Source: Aquimarina sp. Aq107
GTDB taxonomy: Bacteria > Bacteroidota > Bacteroidia > Flavobacteriales > Flavobacteriaceae
Assembly (NCBI RefSeq): GCF_943733665.1
Contig: NZ_OX030782.1
Coordinates: forward strand, 4,078,501 to 4,142,500
Direction of reading: 5' to 3'
DNA: 64,000 bases
Part shown: positions 26,795 through 37,300 of the stretch, piece by piece
Layout: each line of letters starts with the position of its first letter
Position numbering within the stretch: position 1 is the first letter of the stretch
Translations under genes and position numbers: made by a program
Notes under the pieces: generated by a model
Seen by the model: the letters and a program-made list of their open reading frames with translations, nothing else
What the model was told of the DNA's origin: nothing
The model's database searches: none

Positions 26795-26799
26795 AAAAC

Positions 26800-27543
26800 T
26801 TAATTTTGAATTTTAAATGTAATTGGTAAAATATATTTAACCTTAACAGGCTCTTTTCCTATCTTCCCAGGTCTCATATTCGAGAATTTTTTCACTACTC
26901 TTCTTGCTTCTTTTTCTAAAGCCGGGTGTGGCGCTCTAACCATAACCTCATTTATAACACCATTTTTATCCACTTGAAACTGAACGTGAATCCTTTGCAA
27001 ACCCTTAAGACCATAAATTGCTCCTAAATCAGCATTAAATTTTTTTGAAACGATTCGTTTAATTTTACCAGAAAGACAAGATATTCTTTCATCATTAGTA
27101 CTTAAACCTTCACATCCTGGGTAAATAGGCGCTATTGCAACTTTATCAATGTCATAAATAATTTTCTCTTTATCAACTACATCAGAAATAGAATCAACCG
27201 GAACTTCTTTAGAGTTTGAATCACCTCCTTCTTCGATTAGTGCTTTTTTAAACTTTTGCAAAACAATATCATCATCGACCTTTTTTAGCTTTGTCCAATC
27301 CGGCTCTTTTATCGTTTTTGTTTTAACTACAATCTTTTTCTTAGTCTTTTCTTCGACCTTAAAAACATCCATTGTAAAACTTACATCTTCCTTTTCGTTA
27401 GAGGCAATATCAGGAGGATCTACAACAGAAATAGAAGTATATGTCTGGAACATTACATAAGTGAATAATAGGCTTGCTATAAGCCCAATTTGAAAGTTTA
27501 CCAATGTACTTTTTCGTACATTCGCATCATGCTTGTTACTCAT
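26800..27543 (-). CDS. TonB-family energy-transducer-like protein (paralogue 1)
   Basis: 247 residues from the ATG at 27543. The longer frame to 27594 runs through a leader shared with the next gene and is probably not translated. N-terminal cytoplasmic MSNKHDANVRKSTLVNFQ, a transmembrane helix (about 19-38), a charged periplasmic linker without a proline run, the motif APIYPGCEG, and the TonB C-terminal domain (about 170-247; IHVQFQVDKNGVINEVMV, ending ILPITFKIQN). TonB C-domains contact TonB boxes of outer membrane receptors. No exbB/exbD nearby. Confidence 0.83.
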   Translation of the reverse strand: MSNKHDANVRKSTLVNFQIGLIASLLFTYVMFQTYTSISVVDPPDIASNEKEDVSFTMDVFKVEEKTKKKIVVKTKTIKEPDWTKLKKVDDDIVLQKFKKALIEEGGDSNSKEVPVDSISDVVDKEKIIYDIDKVAIAPIYPGCEGLSTNDERISCLSGKIKRIVSKKFNADLGAIYGLKGLQRIHVQFQVDKNGVINEVMVRAPHPALEKEARRVVKKFSNMRPGKIGKEPVKVKYILPITFKIQN

Positions 27544-27592
27544 ACTATTTAGTTTTAACGTTACAATTAAAATCTGGATCAACAAGCATACC
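27544..27592 (-). repeat. Upstream leader shared with paralogue 2 (copy A)
   Basis: Nearly identical to 28397-28445: ATTTAGTTTTAACGTTACA and AACAAGCATACCAAAAAA on the + strand are common to both. Includes the perfect palindrome TAACGTTA. The conservation of a non-coding leader suggests recent duplication or a shared regulatory element. Confidence 0.8.
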
Positions 27593-27631
27593 AAAAAAGA
27601 ATCCCGTTTACGCTTATCGTAACGGGATTCT
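27592..27631 (-). terminator. Terminator between the two TonB-like paralogues
   Basis: GAATCCCGT..ACGGGATTC stem with an inner TACG/CGTA continuation (one bulged T), followed on the minus strand by six T residues. It follows the stop of paralogue 2, so each copy is its own transcription unit. Confidence 0.85.
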
Positions 27632-27652
27632 CATATTATATATCAACTATAT

Positions 27653-28396
27653 TTAATCCTGAATCTTAAATACTATAGGCAATTGATATTTTACCGTCAC
27701 TGGTGTTTGACGTTGTTTTCCAGGAGTCATTGTTGGAAATAAACGAATTACTCTCTCTGCCTCTTTTTTAAGTTTTGGATGTGGCGCTCTTACTTGTATA
27801 TTCTGAATCGTACCATCTGCTGCCACATCAAATAAAGCATATATTCTCTGCACTCCACTAAGTCCATAATCACTCCCTATACCCGTATTAAATTTTCTAG
27901 AAATGATTTTACTAATCTTCTCAGAAAAACAGGCTGCTTTTTCTTTATTCGTTTTTAAGCGTTCACAACCAGGAAAAATAGGCACATCCTCTACTACTGA
28001 AAAAGGTACATTCTCAGGAATTTCCTCCTCTTCCTTATCCTCTATTGCATCCGGATTAAATGAAGTTGTCTCCTCAGGTTCTTCATTCTTAAACTCTTCT
28101 GTTACATCGTCTAAAGTCACATCATCTTCTACAACTTCAAAATCCGTCGGATCTGGAATAGGTACAGGCTTCTTTTGCGCAACCACTTTTTGCTCAGGCT
28201 CTTGATAGACCTCGAATGCTCCATCCCAAACAAATGATTCATCTTCTAAAACTACTTCTTTATCTGAAGCTTTATTGATAGGCTGCGAGGTGTACACCTC
28301 AAACATCACATAAGTGAATAATAGACTTGCTACAAGTCCAATCTGAAAGTTTACCAATGTACCCTTTCGCACATTAGCATCATGCTTGTTACTCAT
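27653..28396 (-). CDS. TonB-family energy-transducer-like protein (paralogue 2)
   Basis: 247 residues from the ATG at 28396. The first 37 residues are almost the same as paralogue 1 (MSNKHDANVRKGTLVNFQIG, membrane helix, VMFEVYTS), whereas the linker is different and very acidic (EEPEETTSF.., EDKEEEEIPEN). The motif VPIFPGCER is followed by the TonB C-terminal domain (IYALFDVAADGTIQNIQV, ...ITPGKQR-like, ending LPIVFKIQD). Own leader (copy B) and own terminator. Confidence 0.84.
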   Translation of the reverse strand: MSNKHDANVRKGTLVNFQIGLVASLLFTYVMFEVYTSQPINKASDKEVVLEDESFVWDGAFEVYQEPEQKVVAQKKPVPIPDPTDFEVVEDDVTLDDVTEEFKNEEPEETTSFNPDAIEDKEEEEIPENVPFSVVEDVPIFPGCERLKTNKEKAACFSEKISKIISRKFNTGIGSDYGLSGVQRIYALFDVAADGTIQNIQVRAPHPKLKKEAERVIRLFPTMTPGKQRQTPVTVKYQLPIVFKIQD

Positions 28397-28445
28397 ATTA
28401 TTTAGTTTTAACGTTACAGTTAATTCTAAACACAACAAGCATACC
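28397..28445 (-). repeat. Upstream leader shared with paralogue 1 (copy B)
   Basis: Second copy of the leader at 27544-27592, with the same TAACGTTA palindrome and AACAAGCATACC block. Differences are clustered in the middle. Confidence 0.8.
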
Positions 28446-28496
28446 AAAAAAAATCTAATTCAGTCCAAAATCATACTTTTATATGCTGTCCTTCCA

Positions 28497-29420
28497 CTAT
28501 TTAACAGAAAATACAATAGGCAAAGAATAAAATACATTTACATTATCTCCATCCAATTTTGCAGGCCTCATCTTTGGTAGCATTTTCACCACCCTAATTG
28601 CCTCCTTTTCTAATGTGGGGTGAGGTCCTCTGGATTCCACATTAATAATATTTCCACATTTACTAATAATAAAACGAACATATATTCTATTAACACCTTG
28701 TAAACCTAGATTTTTGGCAATCTTTACATCAAAATTTCTATTAATAAACTTTTTAACCTTTTCATTTAGACATTGTTTATCTTTTTTTTCATTTCCTGTT
28801 TCTCCACATTCAGGATGTATTACCTGATTATCAAACACCAATTCTTCAAAATCCTTCTCATAGTCTTTTCCCAAGTCTCTTTGTATGTTAAAATTTCTAT
28901 TACTTTTCTTATTATTTGATGTTTTCGCTATTATTTTTAATTCATAGAACACTGCAACGGGTTTTCCTTGATGGATTCCAGGACGTATTCTCGAAGTTTT
29001 TGATAATTTAGCAATCGCAATTCCAGCATATTTATTCATTACTTCATCATCTCCGGATATATTAAATTTATTTACAGCCCCAGTAGTATCAATAACAAAT
29101 TGAATTGTAGTTCGTAATGGATCAGAAACATACTTTTTTTCTTTATCGAAACCTCTTTCTATGTGTTTTCTCACCAATTTCAAGACGGAACGACCAAAGC
29201 AATTACGCCGTTCACAAACCTCTTCCCATTTACCACAACCAGCAAACACCGGAGCCATATTCACATCATCAAATGAAATGTAATTTGCAGCTTCAATTTT
29301 GATTGTATCATTTTTTACCTGATATCTTTTAGCATACAAAAAATCAACATTAAAAATGATTAACATCATTAATAAACAGTACACATATTTTGATGCGTAT
29401 TTTAACTCCTTCTTATTCAT
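28497..29420 (-). CDS. Exported protein with two tandem TonB C-terminal-like domains
   Basis: 307 residues. One hydrophobic N-terminal segment (about 12-31, ending LYAKR) that looks like a signal peptide or anchor. Two copies of the module follow: copy 1 with APVFAGCGKWEEVC (about 55-175) and copy 2 with QVIHPECGE (about 200-307), the second carrying GVNRIYVRFIISKCGNIINVESRGPHPTLEKE and LPKMRPAKLDG. No proline-rich spacer. Homologous to its neighbours, but duplicated internally and possibly not a true energy transducer. Cysteines are abundant in both modules. Confidence 0.72.
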   Translation of the reverse strand: MNKKELKYASKYVYCLLMMLIIFNVDFLYAKRYQVKNDTIKIEAANYISFDDVNMAPVFAGCGKWEEVCERRNCFGRSVLKLVRKHIERGFDKEKKYVSDPLRTTIQFVIDTTGAVNKFNISGDDEVMNKYAGIAIAKLSKTSRIRPGIHQGKPVAVFYELKIIAKTSNNKKSNRNFNIQRDLGKDYEKDFEELVFDNQVIHPECGETGNEKKDKQCLNEKVKKFINRNFDVKIAKNLGLQGVNRIYVRFIISKCGNIINVESRGPHPTLEKEAIRVVKMLPKMRPAKLDGDNVNVFYSLPIVFSVK

Positions 29421-29522
29421 ATATTCAATACAATAATTATTTGGTTATACCTTATTAGATATAAGTATTAGGAATGGCAAAAATATTATCCTGTAAAATG
29501 CTTTTATTTAAAAATTTGGCAC

Positions 29523-29560
29523 AAAAAAAACTTTCATTAAACTATAATGAAAGTTTTATA
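29523..29560 (-). terminator. Terminator after the proline-rich TonB gene
   Basis: Perfect stem AAAACTTTCATT / AATGAAAGTTTT with a seven-base loop, and on the minus strand a following T run (eight A on the + strand). Confidence 0.82.
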
Positions 29561-29577
29561 TAAAATATATTATTTAC

Positions 29578-30303
29578 TTAATCCTGAACCTGGAAAACAA
29601 TCGGTAAAGAATACAGTACACCTACTGCTTTACCTCTTTGCTTACCTGGTGTCATTTTAGGTAACATTTTTATAACTCTTTGAGCTTCTTTTTCTAATCT
29701 TGGGTGCGGTCCTCTCGCTTGAACACCAACAATCTTACCGGTTCTATCAATTTTAAAACGAACATAAATTCTGTTCACTCCAGAAAGACCTAGTTCACTT
29801 CCTAATTCTGTATTAAATTTACGGTTAACAAATTTCTTAACCTTATCACTCATACATTTCTTCTTTGCAGTATTACCAGCTTCTTTTTCACAACCTGGAA
29901 AAACTGGTACGTTTTCAATTACAGCAAAAGGAACGTCCGCAATTTCTTCTTCCTCTTCAACATCTTCTACTTCTTCTACCTCAACAATCTCTTCTTCCTG
30001 ATTAGTTTCCGTAGATTCTATAATAGTTTCCTCTACCTCTTCTTCATCTTCAACAACATCAATAATTTCTGGTGCTGGTGGTGGTGGAGGTGGTGGTGGT
30101 GGAGTATTTAAATTTTGAGTAATAGGAACTTCCTCTTCCTCTAATTCATCAAGGTTAACTTGACCTATGTCGATATTACTTCTATCATAGGTTTTCCACT
30201 CTATACTTTGCCAAGTGACAAACAAAACTAAAATTAGTCCCAATTGTAAAAACAAGGCACTTTTTTTGGTCAAATCTGCTTTCGGATTTTTCTTCGGTTC
30301 CAT
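29578..30303 (-). CDS. TonB-like energy transducer with polyproline stretch
   Basis: 241 residues. Cytoplasmic MEPKKNPKADLTKKS, membrane helix (about 16-34), a run of nine prolines at about 69-77, a very acidic Glu/Val linker, the motif VPVFPGCE, and the TonB C-terminal domain ending KAVGVLYSLPIVFQVQD. The most canonical of the four linked paralogues. TonB proteins span the periplasm and couple the proton gradient to outer-membrane receptors; exbB/exbD are not adjacent. Confidence 0.88.
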   Translation of the reverse strand: MEPKKNPKADLTKKSALFLQLGLILVLFVTWQSIEWKTYDRSNIDIGQVNLDELEEEEVPITQNLNTPPPPPPPPPAPEIIDVVEDEEEVEETIIESTETNQEEEIVEVEEVEDVEEEEEIADVPFAVIENVPVFPGCEKEAGNTAKKKCMSDKVKKFVNRKFNTELGSELGLSGVNRIYVRFKIDRTGKIVGVQARGPHPRLEKEAQRVIKMLPKMTPGKQRGKAVGVLYSLPIVFQVQD

Positions 30304-30456
30304 ACTACAATGTTATTATATGATTGCTAAAATAGCTAATTTCTTTTGTAATTTCCAATTAAACGTAAAAATGTAAACCTAAAAATCCATTTTTTAACTT
30401 TTAAACACACATCTTATCTACTTCGTAAGACTTGTAAAACGCCATAAAATCAATAT

Positions 30457-30870
30457 TTACGACACTTTCATCCTAAAGCTAACTAATTTATTTTTAAGCA
30501 CTACCATTACTATTACTGCCAAAATAATGCCAGAAGTATTTGCTAAAACATCATTCCAATCAGAATTTCTGTAGCTTGTTAGTACAGCTTGAAAAAATTC
30601 CATTAACAATCCAAACAGGAATCCAAAAACAGCTGATAACCATAAACTCTTTGAAAAACTCATTGGTTGCTTTCTTGAAAAAAAGAAAGGTAAAAACCAA
30701 ACAATTGCAAATACAAAATATGCTAAAAAGTGTCCGATTTTATCGCCTCCTTCAACCTTAATATCAATTGGAATAAAAACTTTTGCTAAAGATAACCAAG
30801 TTATCACACAGGTATACAATACCGCTAGCACAAGCAAATATCTACGCACCGATAAGCTCTTTGTACCCAT
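30457..30870 (-). CDS. VanZ-like membrane protein
   Basis: 137 residues from the ATG at 30870 (an ATG at 30888 gives six more residues and a larger overlap). Four transmembrane helices (about 10-28, 40-60, 75-92, 100-127). VanZ features: [26 protein letters not shown] and the [12 protein letters not shown] segment. Overlaps the end of gcvH by 29 bases. The general VanZ role is unclear (VanZ itself confers teicoplanin resistance); the gcvH-vanZ pairing is common in flavobacteria. Confidence 0.85.
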   Translation of the reverse strand: MGTKSLSVRRYLLVLAVLYTCVITWLSLAKVFIPIDIKVEGGDKIGHFLAYFVFAIVWFLPFFFSRKQPMSFSKSLWLSAVFGFLFGLLMEFFQAVLTSYRNSDWNDVLANTSGIILAVIVMVVLKNKLVSFRMKVS

Positions 30871-31222
30871 CAGCAGATAAAAGATCATCTATTTGAGATG
30901 CGTCTGCGATTTTAATTTTTACCATCCAACCATCACCATATGGATCATTATTAACCAATTCAGGATCGCTCTCTAAAGTCTCATTGAATTCTGTGATTTC
31001 TCCTGTTAATGGTAGAAATAAGTCTGAAACTGTTTTAACAGCTTCTACTGTTCCAAAAACTTCTTCTTGTTCCAGCTCTTCACCAACTGTCTCAACTTCT
31101 ACATAAACGATATCACCTAATTCACCTTGCGCAAAATCAGTAATTCCTACTGTAGCTATATCTCCATCAATCTTGATCCATTCGTGATCTTTTGTATATT
31201 TTAATTCTGAAGGAATATTCAT
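30842..31222 (-). CDS. gcvH: Glycine cleavage system H protein
   Basis: 126 residues, normal length. Lipoyl lysine K63 in [11 protein letters not shown]; family start [21 protein letters not shown]. Carries the aminomethyl group between the P, T and L proteins of glycine cleavage. Cytoplasmic. It lies between sprA and the vanZ-like gene. Confidence 0.96.
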   Translation of the reverse strand: MNIPSELKYTKDHEWIKIDGDIATVGITDFAQGELGDIVYVEVETVGEELEQEEVFGTVEAVKTVSDLFLPLTGEITEFNETLESDPELVNNDPYGDGWMVKIKIADASQIDDLLSADGYKELIGA

Positions 31223-31385
31223 CCGAAATAGTATTTATATGTTGTTATTATTTTGAAGACGAAAATAAATTTATTTTATCAAATTTTAGAAAAACAGCTT
31301 TAAAATTTATAAAAATTTAATTATTCACTGATTGAATAGAAAAAAAGCAATAACTCTTTTCTTGTATTCTACAATATATTCCTAA

Positions 31386-34300
31386 TTAGTTCCCAAAATT
31401 ATACCTTAACGTAAAGCCTCCTCTAATCGTAGTTTGCGGGAAAGCTGTAGAAATTGAATACTTAGAAAAAGTATGATCGTAAAACAATAACGCTGTTAAG
31501 TTTTTACTTAATGCGTAATCTGTAGTAAACTTAATACCATATATATCTTGCCCCGCAGTAACTTGCGTATTATCTATATCTAAATATCTAATTATCGTCT
31601 CATTCTGACGTAATGATAAATCAGCTCTAAAATTAAGATCACTTTTTAAAGTAGTCTTTTTACCAGCAATCTTAGTAACAAAAGTAAGATCCTGCACCCT
31701 ATATCCAAGACCTATGATATACTCATTACCCTGAATCTCGGTAAGTAAATTATTATCAAAACTTAACGACAGAGCTCGATCTTTTTTCCATTCGGCAAGA
31801 ATTTTTATAGAATTTTTCATTTCCATATCTAGCCTAATCAATGGACTAAACTGCTCCGTAAGATTGACATTAGCATATAATTCAGGGTTCTTAAAATTAT
31901 CTCCTTGATCTAATTCATCTGGATTATTAGGATTGAACTCTAGATTTGTCTGAAATTGATTAATCGTATAATTCGCGCGATATCCGTGCGCCATTGAAAA
32001 CCTCTTGAAACGTTTTTTAAACCATTTTAAGTTCATCAAACCAGTATATTTAATATCCCAATTAGGCAAAGGAACATCTCGGAATGCCCCTTTCTGAACA
32101 TTTTGAGGATCTGCTCCTGTATACGCTGCTAGAAATGCAGGCAAAAGAACCGCTTGATTCGTAGGACCTAGACCAACCGGAAAATTATTTCCAGTTCCTG
32201 GATCTATTCCTCTTTCCAGCGCTAAACGCCTTGCTATAATGAGCCTATTTTCTCGAAACTTATCGAAAGTTTCTGAGTTAAACTCGTCACTTTTCTTAAA
32301 CGCAGTCCCAATTAATAGCGTGGAAACAGTATAGTTACCAAAAGTATTACCCGTTAAAGACGAATATGGATTATCTAAATTTATATTCCCATCAAAATTA
32401 TCCTCTACATCTAAATTAACTCTATAATTCTCCGTATATGTTTCGGAATAATTTCTATTGGCACTAATATCAATCTTAAGATCCTTAAGCAAGTCTACTG
32501 AAGCCTGTATATTTAGCTGCCTACCTTCTACTTCACGATATTGTTGGTTAAAATCCTGATACAAAGTCAACCAACCATTTCTTGCAGCTAAATCCCTTAT
32601 CTCTGCTTGACTACCAAATGTAAAACCAACCGTAGGTTTTAAAGTCCCAACAAATCCTGGTTCCCGAATGTAACCTGGTAAGAAAATCCCGTTATCCTGT
32701 TGATAGTTTACATTAACTTTCTTAACCGCAGTCACCAGACCTATTGCAGTATTAAGCACTTTATCTCCTATAGTAAGTTTACTAGATTTCTTTTTAGTTC
32801 TTTTCTTGGAATCAGCTAAAGCCGGTTTAGCAGCATCTTTACCATCAGCCTCTTTTGATTGCTTCTTTTTCTTTGCTCTCTTCCTTCCAGGTTTCTTCTT
32901 GGTCAACCCTACATATTTATACAATGTCCCCATATCTAAAGAACCATTTACAGTATGAATATTTGCATTCTGTATTGTATTTCCTAAATCGGGTATCCCA
33001 TCTAAGTTCTTCAAAGCTTCACTTCCTTTAGTCCACTGAAAATCTGCAGAATAAGAATATGTTGTCCTCAAAAATTTTAATAACGGAATTTTGTTAAACG
33101 GAATCTCATAATTAACCTGTAACTGTTGACTATGGAAGTTGGGATCACCAACATCAAATAATCCACTCCAAACACCAATGGAATCATCTACAACACCATC
33201 ATCATCAATAAAATTCTTTACAATTCTATTATTAGCCGAATTAAAACTAAAATTAAGCGATTTTGTCAAATTATAATTAATCCCATATTGCCAATCGAAC
33301 AAGAAATTACGTTGAGTAAGTGCGGGCAGCCTTAAATCATTTGGACCTAATGTTATGTCCCTAAACACTTGTTCATTAAACTGTCTTGTAATATTAGAGT
33401 TAACTGAAATACTAGTCGGCAAAAGATTAAAGTTAAAATCCTTAATTAAATCAAAATACTTACTCCTACCTAAAAACTTTATCTTTTTAAAGGGTTCAAC
33501 TTCTTTAGGCTGAAAACTAAAATCATACGTTCCACCTAAACGAACACTCTGATCCAAAGAATTTTCTATTTCAAAATCGTGATGATCTGTTTGATTGTAT
33601 GTTCCCGAAAAAGCTAAATTCTCTACATCATAAGGCATTGGTTTACTATCACCCGTCCTATCCTTTCTAAGCCCAATAACATTAAAGCTTTGTCTTTTTG
33701 TATAATTTACAGATTGCCTTCTTATACGTTCTTTTTCTTCAGGATTCGTTTCATTATCTAACCTATCCTGTAACTCTAAATCCAAAAATTCCGGATCATA
33801 TTGTGGCGTAATAAGCTCTTCTCCCCTACTATAGTTAAAAGGCACTTGTAACCCCCATTTCTTTGGCAAAAGTTGTCCTAAATTCACATTCGTAGTAAGA
33901 TCATATTGCTTAACATCTTCGATACTACGCTCATTTGGCCCTTGTTCTATACCTCCAAAACCTATTGTACTAATCCTACCAGAAGCACTCACAGTTGCAA
34001 AATCAGCAATATTAGCATCCATACTACCAACAGCTGCCCAACCACCGCGATTCTTAAGATCACTTAGACGCATTTCATTAAACCAAACTGAACCAGATTC
34101 ATTTGTATTACTAGCATTTTTAACACCAACCATCATCACCTGAATGTCTCCAAAATTCGGGTTTCCTTTTATCCCAACTCTTAGATTATTTGGTCCATCG
34201 AAAAAGTTAAGATTTGTACTATTTAAAGAACCGTCTCCTATAACTGTTGCTTTTACTTCTTGTAAAAACTCTAAAGGAAGGTTTAGTCTATTAGCCTCCG

Positions 34301-37300
34301 GCCATACCTCATCAGGAACTCTACTGGATAAATCAGAGACTTGAAGCGGTAATTCTATCTGATAAAAGTTATTTGTAAAATCATTACCCATCCTTACGAA
34401 GGCAACTAATTCGTCATTTGTCAATGAAGATTGCCCAGGAAGGTTTTCTGCATGTAAGAATAACTCAAGGTTTTCATATTGACGCATGTCTACATTAAAA
34501 TTCTTGTAGACACCTCTAGAATCATTGGTTTGTAGATCATTTACTGTTAAAGCTAATGATCTTTCATCTTCTCTTATTGTGGTATTATTGTTTATCAACT
34601 CTTCCCTTCTTACTCCAGGAGGAGTTACATAATTAGGAGTTTCTTCTTCACTAACTGAGGTCACTAACACTTCATTATCTCCAAAAATATTTAATCCACT
34701 TGTTGGATCATTCGTAACATTTCCAAGCTGAACATATCTTCTATAATCTCCTCGCACAAGATCCAATGTCGCGAATCTTAATATTACCGGTTCATCAAAA
34801 CCAGTAACGACCATCCTCATAAATCTAATTGATCTAAAATCACTTATATTTCTTGCATTTGTTGGCTCATAAATAGGGACTTTAAAACGAAGCCATCTAT
34901 ACCCATGATTCTGACCATTTAGAATAGTTCTATTTCCTTCTCTAATATCAGTAACATAACCAGTTCCTCCATCAGTACCAACATCCATACCTGGAAAGAT
35001 TGGTATTTCGTACTCAAAATAACTATCTATGGTATTCATAGTATTATCGCGATTCACATCCTCTGCAGTTGGAAATGTAGTATTACCACGATCTTCATTA
35101 GAGACACTAGTTGGCGAGTTTCCTTGTGTACCGTTATAATCATTATAACGCTGCACTATACCTCCTTCTGCTTGCAAAAAATACCTATAATTATCATTTG
35201 CCGGATCATTAGGATCGAAACTTGGAAATGAAGCTACTTCTTCAGTATCACTTAACCCATCATATCCCGCATCTTGATTTACTCTCGCTTGCCCTTCTGA
35301 ATCAAACGCATAAATCAACGATTGATTAATCGGAACTTTACCGAAATCCGTAGGAGAAGTATCAGTATCCGTGCCATCCGCAGGAAGTCCATTTTCATAC
35401 TGCTTCCTACCATCTTTTAAAACATCCTCACTAATATTACCTAAATTAAAAACAATCGTACCACCAGTTGCATTTGTCAATGGAGCACCTCCACCTCCTG
35501 GATCAAAAAATGGATCCATTAACCAAAATTCGATAAACTCAACATTAGATTGTTCAAAATTCGTAGATGTCAATTGACGAGTAATTCCCGCAAAATTATC
35601 TTCTGGATTTGGTAACACATTATCCGCAGCAGCAAGATCATTATAATTGTAAGGACCACGTTCTGATGGTCTATAATGAAGATCCAAAGGAAATAAAGAT
35701 AAGGTTTGTCCCGGTGGCCTATCTGTATCGGGGAAAATTTCATCTAAAAAGACCCTTCTTGCTGGGTTAAATTCCTCATCCTCATCAGAAATACCACTAG
35801 GTTTGTCATTAGTATAAAAAATAGGGTCAACCGTATACCAAGACAAATCTGCTCTTCTAAACCCTGATTCAATTCCATCTAGAACTGCATCACTACTTCT
35901 AGAATCAAACCCAATTGGTACACTAGAAAGTTCCCAAGACAGAGCAGAGCTCACATCAATTTGTGTCTGCGCTCCTTCAAAATCATCTATATATGTGGTT
36001 ACTTTTCCACCAAAATCCGCACCTTTTGGAGCCCCTGCTATCAAATACGCACCTTCTGCTCTAACAGAAACATTGGAAGGAACATCTGTATCAATATTAG
36101 GTAATTTATTAACCATTCTAGTCAGAAATGGAACTTCAGTAGAATAATTAAGATTAAAACCTAATAAGGTATTATTTATAGGTTCAAAATCGTAACTAGA
36201 TTTCTGAGTAATAGGTCTTTCATTAAGATTCAAATAAGTTCCACCTATAATAAAGTTATCACTGAACTTATGCTCTATATTAACTCCTGTAAAACGCTTA
36301 GTTTGTTGTCCAAACACTGCATTATTCTCTGTAGAAACCTGAATTGGAGTATTAGAAGCCAATAAGGCCTCGTCTAATATATTAACCCTACCTAATTGGT
36401 AGTTTACAGTATAATCAACTCCTTCTTGCAACGTTCTTCCTCCAGCAGTAACTGTTACAGATCCCTGTGGAACATTAAATGCTCCTAAAGGTATTCCATC
36501 TTGTCCAGAGGATTTATATCTACCTTTTAATTGAAAATATTTATTTTCTGCAGCTTGCTGATCTGCTATTACTTTTGTCTCGGTATACAGTTCCCGAAAT
36601 ACATATTTACTCTGATTTTCATTATAATTCAATGGATTAGTATAATCAGCAGGATTAGTAATTCCATCGTTGTCTAACTTATTAAAAAGATGTTGTCCAA
36701 AAGGTTCTACAGTAGTAAAAATTACTCTTCCGTTTTCCGGATCAATCGTTAGTCCGGGAACATAATCAAAAAAACCATCTCCCGATCCATCAGCTCCTTG
36801 TACAGGGTCATTATTAGGATTTAACCTATCCATATTAAAAACACTCAATAGCCTGGTATCTGCAACATCATCTGGAAGTACTGTTGTCGATCCTTCTGCC
36901 TGTGTAATATAATTAACTGGAGACGGATTAGTGTACACTATATTTAACCTAAAATCTTCCGCATTCAATCTAAACGCTCCCGTGCTATAGATGTTTTTCA
37001 TCATCAGATCCCAAATAGGAAGATCTACATTGGTAATAGGACTTTTTAGCATTTTTACTACCAAACTATTACTAGAACCTGCTTCGATACCTGTACCTGA
37101 ATCATCTCCAATAGTAGCATCCACTCCATCATTGGCGAATTCTCCTACTTGAAATACTTCTCCTCCAACAGTATATTGAAATGCAACCGCCAGAACTTCG
37201 TCATTATTTAATTTTTGATTTAAGGATATATACCCCAACTGCGTATTTAACGTATACTCACTTTGATTTAATTGCCTAGCATTCTCCAAAACCGCATAAT

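Noticed and set aside
30050..30115. Tandem GGT repeat on the + strand
   Set aside because: It is the coding complement of the polyproline linker of the TonB-like protein, not a separate repeat element.
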